A stretch of DNA of 26,360 nt, taken from NCBI GenBank assembly GCA_031376425.1, contig JANMDR010000109.1:1-26360 (forward strand). Reading direction: 5' to 3'. The notes under the pieces were generated by a model. That model was given only the letters and a program-made list of their open reading frames with translations, was not told the origin of the DNA and made no database searches. A program made the translations under genes and the position numbers. Position 1 is the first letter of the stretch. Each line of letters begins with the position of its first letter. Origin of the DNA: JANMDR01 sp031376425. Lineage in GTDB: Bacteria > Pseudomonadota > Gammaproteobacteria > Burkholderiales > Usitatibacteraceae. This document shows positions 1 through 7,740 of the stretch, one piece after another.

Positions 1-1
1 C

Positions 2-643
2 TTAAGCCATGCCCGCGCCGTCACTGCAAAATACAATGTGCATTTAATTTGCGACGAAATTATGACGGGCTTTGGCCGCACGGGCACCTTGTTTGCGCAC
101 GAACAAGCAAACATCAAACCTGATTTATTGTGCCTATCAAAAGGCATCACTGCCGGTTATCTACCACTTTCTTGCGTACTGAGCAGCGATGCAATTTACG
201 CCGCGTTTTATGAAGACGAAACCGCGAAAGGATTTCTGCACTCTCACTCCTACACCGGCAATGCACTCGCATGTGTAGCGGCACTGGCGAGCTTAGATAT
301 TTTTAAAACCGATAACATACTCACCAACAACATTGTAAAAGCTGCACGCTTTAACGTAATAGCAGCACCCCTAGCGCAACACGCTGATATCGCTAACTTC
401 CGCCATATCGGCATGATTTGGGCCTTCGATATCATTGCTGACTACGCCAAAGAACCCGCTTTCGGCAAGCATTTCTTCACGCGCGCAATGACCCACGGCG
501 TCATCCTGCGGCCTATCGGTAACACGGTATATTTCATGCCGCCCTATATCATTGACGATGCCCAGTTTCAATTGATGGTTGCAGCCTGCTTGAAGGTAAT
601 GGAAGAGTTATCTTCGCCGCACTACCGTCGTGACCCGACATAA
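2..643 (+). CDS. bioA: Adenosylmethionine-8-amino-7-oxononanoate aminotransferase, C-terminal part (5' end outside window)
   Basis: Cytosolic PLP enzyme of biotin synthesis that uses S-adenosylmethionine as amino donor to convert KAPA to DAPA. The reading frame is open from the first bases of the window, so the gene is cut by the window edge and not truncated biologically. About 213 C-terminal residues are present. They include LICDEIMTGFGRTG, with the Asp that contacts the PLP ring nitrogen, LSKGITAGYLPLS with the Schiff-base lysine, and the HSHSYTGNALAC segment typical of BioA. The tail (residues like ILRPIGNTVYFMPPYI) is the usual class III aminotransferase C-terminal substrate segment. 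The gene converges on the DUF815 ATPase gene and the two stops overlap by 22 nt. Other class III aminotransferases share this fold, but the TGF/LPLS/HSYTGN combination favours BioA. Confidence 0.9.
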   Translation, partial: LSHARAVTAKYNVHLICDEIMTGFGRTGTLFAHEQANIKPDLLCLSKGITAGYLPLSCVLSSDAIYAAFYEDETAKGFLHSHSYTGNALACVAALASLDIFKTDNILTNNIVKAARFNVIAAPLAQHADIANFRHIGMIWAFDIIADYAKEPAFGKHFFTRAMTHGVILRPIGNTVYFMPPYIIDDAQFQLMVAACLKVMEELSSPHYRRDPT

Positions 644-1536
644 TCTTTCGCAAACTGAACCGCTACCCGCCCGCTTCGGGCACCGCGTTCAAGCGCCCAT
701 AGTAACGCTGCCTTACGAAAGTGCGCTTCATCGACTAAGGAATTTTCTGCTGAATAGGCAACTGAAGGCACTTGTTTATTAGCCATCTTCAGATAGTGCT
801 CTACCCAATGTTTAGCCACTGCTAAGTATTGCTCTTGGTCAAAACCATAAAAAGTCAGACATAGGCCAAAGCGTTCAGATAGTGAAATTTTTTCCTCGGT
901 TGTTTCACCCGGATGTATTTCGCCGTTATCTGCATGTACCGCTTCCATATTCTCACTCATTTTTTCGGGCATTAAATGGCGGCGATTACTGGTAGCGTAA
1001 ATGAGCATATTATCTGCTGCATGAGCGATGCTACCATCAAGGGCTACCTTCAACGACTTATAGCCGGGGTCATTCGCCTCAAAGGATAAATCATCACAAA
1101 AAATAATGAAGCGTTGCGGCACCTTAGCAATTAAATCGGTGATGTCCGCCAGATCAACAAGATCAGCTTTGTCTACTTCAATTAGCCGCAAATTCTTGCG
1201 TGAAAACTGATTAAACGCGGCCTTAACGAGAGATGATTTACCGGTACCGCGTGCACCGGTGAGCAAGACATTATTCGCTGGTTTGCCCTGCACAAACTGC
1301 CGCGTATTAGCTTCAATGCGCTCGCGCTGGGTTTCACAATCAAGCAAATCAGTAAAGCGAATATTGTGGGGCTGCGCGACCGGCTGCAAAAACCCTTGTC
1401 CATTTTTTTTACGCCAACGGAAGGCTAACTGTTTAGTAAAATCTGGCGCTATTGGCGGCATGGGCAGGTAGGCGTCCATGCGCTGCTGCAAGGATTGCAA
1501 AATAGTAAGGAGTTGATCTGCTTGATTGGGGTTCAT
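622..1536 (-). CDS. DUF815 family AAA+ ATP-binding protein
   Basis: Cytosolic AAA-type ATPase of the DUF815 family; no precise role is established. From the ATG at 1536 it is 304 residues. A Walker A GARGTGKS lies at residues 94-101, a Walker B FIIFCDDL at 143-150, a sensor-1-like ATSN at 181-184 and a probable arginine finger in SERFG near 222. The N-terminal ~45 residues precede a conserved FRWR element. The frame stays open to an ATG at 1602, which would add 22 residues and overlap the upstream lipoprotein gene by 29 nt. I prefer 1536 because NPNQADQLL fits the usual family start, though neither start has a strong Shine-Dalgarno. It is last in the run hrpA-aminotransferase-lipoprotein-DUF815 and its end overlaps convergent bioA. 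Confidence 0.88.
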   Translation of the reverse strand: MNPNQADQLLTILQSLQQRMDAYLPMPPIAPDFTKQLAFRWRKKNGQGFLQPVAQPHNIRFTDLLDCETQRERIEANTRQFVQGKPANNVLLTGARGTGKSSLVKAAFNQFSRKNLRLIEVDKADLVDLADITDLIAKVPQRFIIFCDDLSFEANDPGYKSLKVALDGSIAHAADNMLIYATSNRRHLMPEKMSENMEAVHADNGEIHPGETTEEKISLSERFGLCLTFYGFDQEQYLAVAKHWVEHYLKMANKQVPSVAYSAENSLVDEAHFRKAALLWALERGARSGRVAVQFAKDYVGSRR

Positions 1537-1573
1537 GGTGGCGCAAACATTAGTGAAGTGACAATTACGATTA

Positions 1574-2182
1574 TTATTTTTTAAGTGTTGCCGTGTTGGC
1601 ATCAGCTTTTTCTTGTAGTCGTTTTAACCACGGCGTCCAATCAACTGGCCCATCATCAAAACGTTTTTTTAAATTCTTCATCACGTTCGGCCACGCCTTT
1701 TCAAAATAGGCGTGCGCCTCCAACCATTGCGCACTGCCACCAAAGCCGGTATGGGTCAAACTCACATCAGTGAGGGAATCACCGCGTGCGGCCATACGCA
1801 CCGTCACGACAGTGCGCTGTGCTCGCGCAACCGGCATGCTTGGCGGAGCATTCCAAGTGAAGGTGAGCATGGCGTTTTCTTCTAATGCAAGTATGCGCAT
1901 GCCATCGGCCCCCTTGTCCCCTGCTTTTGCCAAGGGATTCATAAATACTTCAAAGGCACCATCTACTTTGGCTTCAATATTGGCATCGGGCGCAAAGAAA
2001 CTGACAATACCCTCTTTGGTGGTCCACGCTTTCCAAACCTCCGCTACTTTCGCCTTGACCACAATAGTTTCAACAATGGGTGGCGGCGCGACGATGGCTG
2101 TGGGAGGGGCGGAACACGCGCTTAGGGCGAAAAGGGTGACGGCAATAGTCGGTAAACGCTTTAGTGCTAGCAAGTGCATCAT
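1574..2182 (-). CDS. SRPBCC/AHSA1-type domain lipoprotein
   Basis: A 202-residue protein with a lipoprotein signal peptide: basic and hydrophobic N-terminus and lipobox LSAC at residues 20-23, predicting lipidation at Cys23. A short proline-rich linker is followed by a START-like SRPBCC fold of the AHSA1 type from about residue 38 to 185. Recognisable family features are ETIVVKAKVAEVWKAWT at the start, then GIVSFF, and the C-terminal stretch containing WLEAHAYFEKAWPNVMKNLKKRF. The family binds hydrophobic ligands or acts as an Hsp90 activator domain; the ligand is unknown here. Its start overlaps the aminotransferase stop by 4 nt (ATGA), so translation is probably coupled. AHSA1 domains are usually cytosolic, so an exported, lipidated one is uncommon. 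Confidence 0.85.
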   Translation of the reverse strand: MMHLLALKRLPTIAVTLFALSACSAPPTAIVAPPPIVETIVVKAKVAEVWKAWTTKEGIVSFFAPDANIEAKVDGAFEVFMNPLAKAGDKGADGMRILALEENAMLTFTWNAPPSMPVARAQRTVVTVRMAARGDSLTDVSLTHTGFGGSAQWLEAHAYFEKAWPNVMKNLKKRFDDGPVDWTPWLKRLQEKADANTATLKK

Positions 2183-3351
2183 AGTATCCTTTCAATTCGC
2201 GCAACGGCTTCGAGTAATCGCTCTACGGTTTGAGTATAGGCGAAGCGGATATGCTTTTCTGGCGCGGCACTGCCGAAGTCTTTACCGGGTGTCACAGCTA
2301 CATGTGCATGCTGCAAAATTTTTCTGGCCAATTCAAAACTATCATCACTTAGTTTTGAGCAATCTGCGTAGACATAAAACGCGCCTTCAGGTGTTACCGG
2401 CACTTGAAAACCAATACGCTGTAACGCAGGTATCAGTGCGTCGCGGCGCTGTTTAAAAACTTCTCGGCGCGACTCCAGCAAGGCAATCGTATCAGGCGAA
2501 AATGCTGCTAATGCCGCGTATTGCGCGGGGGTTGAGGCGCTAATAAATAAATTCTGCGCAAGCTTTTCTACTTCACGCACATAATTTTCAGGCACCACCA
2601 TCCAACCCAAACGCCAACCTGTCATCTGAAAATATTTTGAGAAGCTATTTACTACAAAGATATTATCAGCGATGCTGAGGGCGGTAGCAGGTTCCACGCC
2701 GTATGTTAAGCCCTGATAAATTTCATCCACAATTAATGTGCCACCTTTAGCGCCAACAGCCTCATGCAGTTGCGCTATTTGGAATGGCGTGACGATGGTT
2801 CCCGTTGGGTTAGACGGCGTTGCAATGAGCGCAGCGCGTGTATGCGGCTGCCAATTTTCAATCACCATTTTTGCGGTGAGCTGATATGCGTCTTGCGCAG
2901 ATGCCGGAATGCATTCCGGCACCCCCCCCATTGCGCGTACAAAGTGTCTATTGCATGGATAACCAGGATCAGCCATAAGCACGCCGTCACCCGGGTTTAT
3001 CAATACACCCATCGTAAGTAACAATGCGGCACTTGACCCCGCCGTGACGATAATGCGCGATGGTGAAACAGAAACACCATAACAATCAGCGTAAAACTGG
3101 GCAATGGCCTCGCGTAGCGCCCTGATGCCTAAGGCAGAGGTGTAATACATTTTTTGATTTTGCAGTGCCGCCGTTGCTGCTGCAATAATTTGCGGGGGCG
3201 TTGGAAAATCGGGCTCACCAATTTCCATATGAATTACATCATGACCAAGCGCCTCTAACGCGCGGGCAGCGGTTTGAATCTCCATGACCTCGAAAGGCGC
3301 AATATGGGACATTCTAGTACTTAACTTCATTAAATTATTTGGCATTTCCAT
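2179..3351 (-). CDS. Class I/II pyridoxal-phosphate aminotransferase
   Basis: A 390-residue fold-type I aminotransferase of the aspartate aminotransferase superfamily. The motifs are in order: MEIGEPDFPTP (42-52), the phosphate-binding region around TAGSSAALL (103-111), PSNPTG (179-184), Asp209 and Tyr212 in IVDEIYQ, the Schiff-base lysine K239 in NSFSKYFQMTGWRLGW, and Arg in the C-terminal HIRFAY segment. The amino-group donor and acceptor cannot be read from sequence. The start at 3351 has an upstream AGAGATGA purine stretch. It lies 25 nt downstream of hrpA and overlaps the following lipoprotein gene by 4 nt. A perfect 20-bp palindrome abuts a run of eight G within the coding strand near 2902-2929. 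Confidence 0.9.
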   Translation of the reverse strand: MEMPNNLMKLSTRMSHIAPFEVMEIQTAARALEALGHDVIHMEIGEPDFPTPPQIIAAATAALQNQKMYYTSALGIRALREAIAQFYADCYGVSVSPSRIIVTAGSSAALLLTMGVLINPGDGVLMADPGYPCNRHFVRAMGGVPECIPASAQDAYQLTAKMVIENWQPHTRAALIATPSNPTGTIVTPFQIAQLHEAVGAKGGTLIVDEIYQGLTYGVEPATALSIADNIFVVNSFSKYFQMTGWRLGWMVVPENYVREVEKLAQNLFISASTPAQYAALAAFSPDTIALLESRREVFKQRRDALIPALQRIGFQVPVTPEGAFYVYADCSKLSDDSFELARKILQHAHVAVTPGKDFGSAAPEKHIRFAYTQTVERLLEAVARIERIL

Positions 3352-3366
3352 ACTTCATCTCTTAAA

Positions 3367-3388
3367 AAATTGGTTACTAAACCAATTT
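3367..3388 (-). terminator. Hairpin with T-run at the hrpA stop codon
   Basis: On the minus strand a perfect 9-bp stem AAATTGGTT / AACCAATTT encloses a 4-nt loop and is followed by further T, giving six T in a row. The hrpA TAG stop lies in the loop. The stem is AT-rich, so it may be a weak terminator or attenuator between hrpA and the aminotransferase gene. Confidence 0.45.
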
Positions 3389-6300
3389 ATTTTCATCCCA
3401 AAATTTCGCTAAGCGCTTCACACTTACAGGATAGGCAGTGCGTAATTCTTGCGCAAAAAAACCGACGCGCAGCTCTTCCAGCATCCAACGATATTCCGTA
3501 ACGAGTGGCAATTGCTTATCTGAACTCGCCTGCCATTGCTTCCAAACGCCGCGCATCTGCTGGGTCAATTCTAAATCACGCTCCATTGCCCCTTTCTTAA
3601 TTTTATCCAAGCGCATAACAATCGCCTTGAAATAGCGCGGATATTGCAACAAACACTGTGGATCAGTCTCTTGCAAAATATGGGGTGGCAGCAGGTATTT
3701 CAGCTGTGACAAAATATCCTCGCCTACGTGTTCCCAATTACTGATGAAGCGATCAGCAAGTTTAGTTCTAATATCGGCATGAATAACGAGAGCTTCATCA
3801 AAGGCGGCAGTAAGTTGCTTGGCTGCTGGGCCTAACTGACTGCGTTGGGTGTCACGCCGCTGAATAAAGTCTGCATGCTTTAACATGCGCGGTGCGGCAA
3901 ATGGGGATAAAAATGCTTTGTTTACCGCTGCGATTAAAAGCTCCTGACGTAAATTTTCGAGCGCATGCGTTTTACTCGCCGTATTATTAGCAGTGTTATG
4001 AGCAGCGTTATTAGCTATATACAGATTCCCATATTGAAACGCGGCGATAGGCGACACCGTAATACTGCGCACCACCTGCTTGCACGCATCTGCACATTCA
4101 AGCATGAATAAGCGTGCTAAGCCGCGCCGGTGCTCGCGTTCAGCAATACGGAGTTGGTCAAAAATACGAATCGCCACGCTGTCATGCGTATCCACAAGCG
4201 CTGGATAACCATCGTAGCGGATACCATCGCGTTCAAAATTGATTGTTTCCGGCAGATCGCCAAAATCCCAAGTTTTTATCCCTTCGCGCTCCATGCGGTT
4301 ACGATGTAAGGTTGAGAATACTGTTTTGCTGGCCTCTTTAAATTGTGCCTGCAGGCCGACAAAATCACGGCCAGTAGCGAGCTCTTTGCCATCAGCATCC
4401 ACGATAATAAAATTCATCAACAAATGCGCTGGCATGCGCGCTATGACGATGCTTAAATTCCAATCCACAGGAGGAATATCTAAGCCCCGATAGCGTTTGA
4501 CGAAAGTTTTAAACGTCTCCATTAACTCTAATTCATCCGGTTTTACCGCTGTTTGGCTATCCAGATATTGCATGAATGCCGTCACGCTATCAGGCACCGG
4601 CACGAGCGGACTGCGCAGCCGCTGCGGTAGGCATTTAATCAGCATGGCAACTTTCTCACGCAACATGCCGGGTACCAACCATTCAAAGCGTTTTGGGTCA
4701 ACCTGATTTAACACTGACACGGGTAAGGTAATGGTAACGCCGTCCAGCGGATGCGCTGGTTCAAAGCGATATTTCAGCGCATAGGTTGCACCTTTGTGCT
4801 TTAAAAACTTGGGATATAACTCCACCGTAATTTCATCTGCGGCGCGCCGCATCAGCGTTTCCATCGTAAACATCAATATCTTAGGCGCAGTGGTTTCCGC
4901 TTGTTTACGCCATTTTTCAAAGCCTTGCGCGTTCACCACATCGGCCGGTATGATCGCGTCATAGAGTTCAAACAGTGCTTGCTCGTCGATAAGCACATCT
5001 TGCCGTCGCGCCTTCGCTTCCAAGTCTTCAATGTGCGTTACGAGTTGCAAATTAGCTTGCAAGAATTTAGCGTGGGTATCAAATTCACCTGGCACCAAAC
5101 CTTGGCGAATCATTATTTCACGGGCTTCTTTGGGGTTGATGGAACCGAAATGCACCCGCTTTTTGGGATTAATAATTAAGCCATAAAGCGATACCTGTTC
5201 AAACGCAATGACCTGCCCGCTTTTGCGCTCCCAGTGCGCATCAAAGTGGGTACGGGTCACTAAATGGCTCGCGCATTGCTCAATCCACTCAGGCTCAATG
5301 CGGGCTGCGGTACGAGCATAAATACGGGTAGTCTCGGTAATTTCAGCAGCCATTAACCACTTCATGCGATTTTGCTTTTGTGCGGCGTGCTGCTGTGCAC
5401 GTTGTGGCAGTTGGAATTTAATACCTCGGGTGCCCATGTAGTGGTCACCTTCAATGGCCTTCATACCCACATTACCAAGTAAGCCCGTTAGCAAGGCGCG
5501 ATGAATGCCTTCGTAATGGGCAGATATTTTATCGGCACCAGCAGTTTCAACGGTTCTTTTTTGCCTAACCTCAACACCTATCTCACTACCTAAAGGACGC
5601 CTATTTTCCGGTTCGTCCAGCTTATTACTATTTAGTTTTTCACACTGCTCACGCAACTGCGCGTGGACATCACGCCACTCGCGCATACGCATGGGTGATA
5701 AAAAACTGGCACGCAAATGTTGATCTAATTTGCGATGCGAAAGCTTGGCATTCAACGCTGCTTCAAAAAACGCCCACATGTTTAGGAAACCAATAAATTC
5801 TGATTGAGGATCGGCAAACTTTTCATGCGCGAGCAGCGCTTCTTGTTGCTTTTCAAGGGGGCGATCGCGTGGATCTTGTACCGACAATACCGACGCAATA
5901 ATGAGTACGTCTTTTAAACAACCGCCCTTATGCCCCGCCAATAGCATGCGGGCAATAGCGGGATCAATCGGGAATGTCGCCAGGGTGCGGCCAATGGCGG
6001 TGAGTTGTTTTAGCGCATCTACCGCGCCCAGTTCAAAAAGCTGCCTAAAGCCATCTTCAATCATGCGACTAGATGGCGGTTCTACAAAGGGGAAGTTTTC
6101 AACTTCGCCCAAATCAAGGGCAATCATGCGCAAAATTACGCTAGCTAAAGAGGTGCGCAAAATTTCCGGCGTTGTGAACGCCGGACGGGCAGCGAAATCT
6201 TCCTCCGCGTAAAGGCGAATGCAAATACCGTTTGCTACCCGCCCGCAACGGCCTGCACGCTGCTGTGCAGAAGCCTGACTAATTGGCTCAATTTGCAAAA

Positions 6301-7564
6301 GATCAATTTTTGATCTTGCCGAATAGCGGTTAATCCGCGCCACACCCACGTCTACAACATAGCGTACCCCCGGTACAGTAAGCGACGTTTCGGCGACGTT
6401 TGTAGCTAGCACCACGCGGCGGCGGCCACTCGTTAGAAAAATGCGATCCTGTTCCGCATTGGAAAGCCGCGCAAATAACGGCAACACTTCAAGCGCATGA
6501 TGATGCTTACGTAAAGCCTCAGCACAGTCGCGAATTTCGCGTTCGCCCGGCAAAAATACCAACACATCACCCTCGGATGTTTCATGCAGCAACTCATCCA
6601 CAGCTTGAGATACGGCATCTTCCACATCCAACGCTTCTTCGTTTTTACCAACATAATATTCGGGGCGGTAACGTACTTCCACCGGATAAGTACGGCCGGA
6701 AACTTCGATCACCGGCGCATCATTAAAGTGCTTGGAAAACCGCACAGGATCAATCGTTGCGGAGGTAATGATGACTTTTAAATCAGGCCGTCGTGGCAGC
6801 AGTTGCTTTACATAACCCAATAGAAAATCAATGTTCAAACTGCGTTCATGCGCCTCATCAATAATTAGGGTGTCATACGCTAACAACTGTGGGTCTGAAT
6901 GAATTTCTGATAGCAACACACCGTCGGTCATGATTTTTACTAGGGTGTTTGCATCCGTACGGTCATTAAAGCGAATTTTAAAAGCGGTAGATTGCTGACC
7001 ATACGAACCTAACTCTTGTGAAAGCCGTGTAGATAGGCTACGCGCGGCGATTCTTCGAGGCTGAGTACAGCCAATTAACCCGCGTTTGCCGCGCCCCAGC
7101 TCCAAGCAAATTTTAGGTAATTGCGTTGTTTTACCAGAACCCGTTTCACCACACAGCACCACTACCTGATGTTGCGCAATGAGCGCCGCAATATCAGCCC
7201 GCTTGGCACTAATCGGTAGCGCATCGTCAAAGGTACAGCTCGCTACTAGTGCATGCCGCGCATTGCGTTCTTCCGCGCGGGTTTGCGCCTGCAAATAATC
7301 ACGCGCGAGTTTTGCATCGAGGGCGTCTACCGGTTTTTTGCTACGCAGCAGTTGCTTGCGCTGCTGCAAGGTGCGGCTAATGCGCCGCGCGTCAGTAACG
7401 AGAAGATTATGTAAGGTTCCAGTCAGTTTATCAGCGTCTAATTTTACTGGCGCTTGGTTTACCGAGCTTGCAACAGGGGCTTCTACTGAAGAAGAAAATT
7501 GACTCAAGAGAACTCTAGTTAAAATGCAATTGCACATTGTACCGTTATGAGTGCCATTGAACAC
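3377..7564 (-). CDS. hrpA: ATP-dependent RNA helicase HrpA (DEAH box)
   Basis: A DEAH-box RNA helicase of up to 1395 residues, close to the ~1300 of E. coli HrpA, which rescues stalled ribosomes. From the 7564 start, motif I GETGSGKT is at 139-146, TQPRRIAA at 167-174, DEAH at 236-239, SAT at 268-270 and QRAGRCGR at 435-442. HA2 and OB-type domains follow, then the long HrpA-specific C-terminal half (DUF3418). The length and C-terminal half separate it from HrpB, which is ~800 residues. The first ~40 residues are not conserved-looking; internal ATG codons such as the one at residue 10 may be the true start. It is transcribed divergently from acs across a 176-bp gap and heads the four-gene minus-strand run. 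Confidence 0.95.
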   Translation of the reverse strand: MFNGTHNGTMCNCILTRVLLSQFSSSVEAPVASSVNQAPVKLDADKLTGTLHNLLVTDARRISRTLQQRKQLLRSKKPVDALDAKLARDYLQAQTRAEERNARHALVASCTFDDALPISAKRADIAALIAQHQVVVLCGETGSGKTTQLPKICLELGRGKRGLIGCTQPRRIAARSLSTRLSQELGSYGQQSTAFKIRFNDRTDANTLVKIMTDGVLLSEIHSDPQLLAYDTLIIDEAHERSLNIDFLLGYVKQLLPRRPDLKVIITSATIDPVRFSKHFNDAPVIEVSGRTYPVEVRYRPEYYVGKNEEALDVEDAVSQAVDELLHETSEGDVLVFLPGEREIRDCAEALRKHHHALEVLPLFARLSNAEQDRIFLTSGRRRVVLATNVAETSLTVPGVRYVVDVGVARINRYSARSKIDLLQIEPISQASAQQRAGRCGRVANGICIRLYAEEDFAARPAFTTPEILRTSLASVILRMIALDLGEVENFPFVEPPSSRMIEDGFRQLFELGAVDALKQLTAIGRTLATFPIDPAIARMLLAGHKGGCLKDVLIIASVLSVQDPRDRPLEKQQEALLAHEKFADPQSEFIGFLNMWAFFEAALNAKLSHRKLDQHLRASFLSPMRMREWRDVHAQLREQCEKLNSNKLDEPENRRPLGSEIGVEVRQKRTVETAGADKISAHYEGIHRALLTGLLGNVGMKAIEGDHYMGTRGIKFQLPQRAQQHAAQKQNRMKWLMAAEITETTRIYARTAARIEPEWIEQCASHLVTRTHFDAHWERKSGQVIAFEQVSLYGLIINPKKRVHFGSINPKEAREIMIRQGLVPGEFDTHAKFLQANLQLVTHIEDLEAKARRQDVLIDEQALFELYDAIIPADVVNAQGFEKWRKQAETTAPKILMFTMETLMRRAADEITVELYPKFLKHKGATYALKYRFEPAHPLDGVTITLPVSVLNQVDPKRFEWLVPGMLREKVAMLIKCLPQRLRSPLVPVPDSVTAFMQYLDSQTAVKPDELELMETFKTFVKRYRGLDIPPVDWNLSIVIARMPAHLLMNFIIVDADGKELATGRDFVGLQAQFKEASKTVFSTLHRNRMEREGIKTWDFGDLPETINFERDGIRYDGYPALVDTHDSVAIRIFDQLRIAEREHRRGLARLFMLECADACKQVVRSITVSPIAAFQYGNLYIANNAAHNTANNTASKTHALENLRQELLIAAVNKAFLSPFAAPRMLKHADFIQRRDTQRSQLGPAAKQLTAAFDEALVIHADIRTKLADRFISNWEHVGEDILSQLKYLLPPHILQETDPQCLLQYPRYFKAIVMRLDKIKKGAMERDLELTQQMRGVWKQWQASSDKQLPLVTEYRWMLEELRVGFFAQELRTAYPVSVKRLAKFWDENKLV

Positions 7565-7607
7565 TTAAGCATTAATGCTCATGGCCGCGCAATGTGCCGT
7601 ATTTTCT

Positions 7608-7662
7608 GCACAATAGTACGTGAATAGTCCGTGGATAGTACATCGATAGCGCGTGGCTATGG
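7608..7662. repeat. Degenerate 11-bp tandem repeat upstream of acs
   Basis: Five consecutive 11-nt units can be laid out: GCACAATAGTA, CGTGAATAGTC, CGTGGATAGTA, CATCGATAGCG and CGTGGCTATGG. The shared core is (G/C)NATAG. The period is about one helical turn, so all copies face the same side of the DNA. They lie in the hrpA-acs divergent region, ~80-130 bp before the acs start codon. They may be activator sites or chance low-complexity sequence. Confidence 0.5.
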
Positions 7663-7740
7663 TCTAAAATCGGTTAAAATTTGCTTATATTTTATTAGCC
7701 TAAATTGCGTTGTTTTTTAAAATAAATTTCGGAGAGAGTC

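Noticed and set aside
1770..2456. 228-codon plus-strand open frame
   Set aside because: It lies antisense across the well-supported lipoprotein and aminotransferase genes, has no recognisable domain and a composition typical of a shadow frame.
3380..3386. AACCAAT resembling the TACCAAT operator half-site
   Set aside because: It is one arm of the hairpin at the hrpA stop codon, occurs as an inverted pair instead of the 11-bp direct repeat, and is far from the sugar locus.
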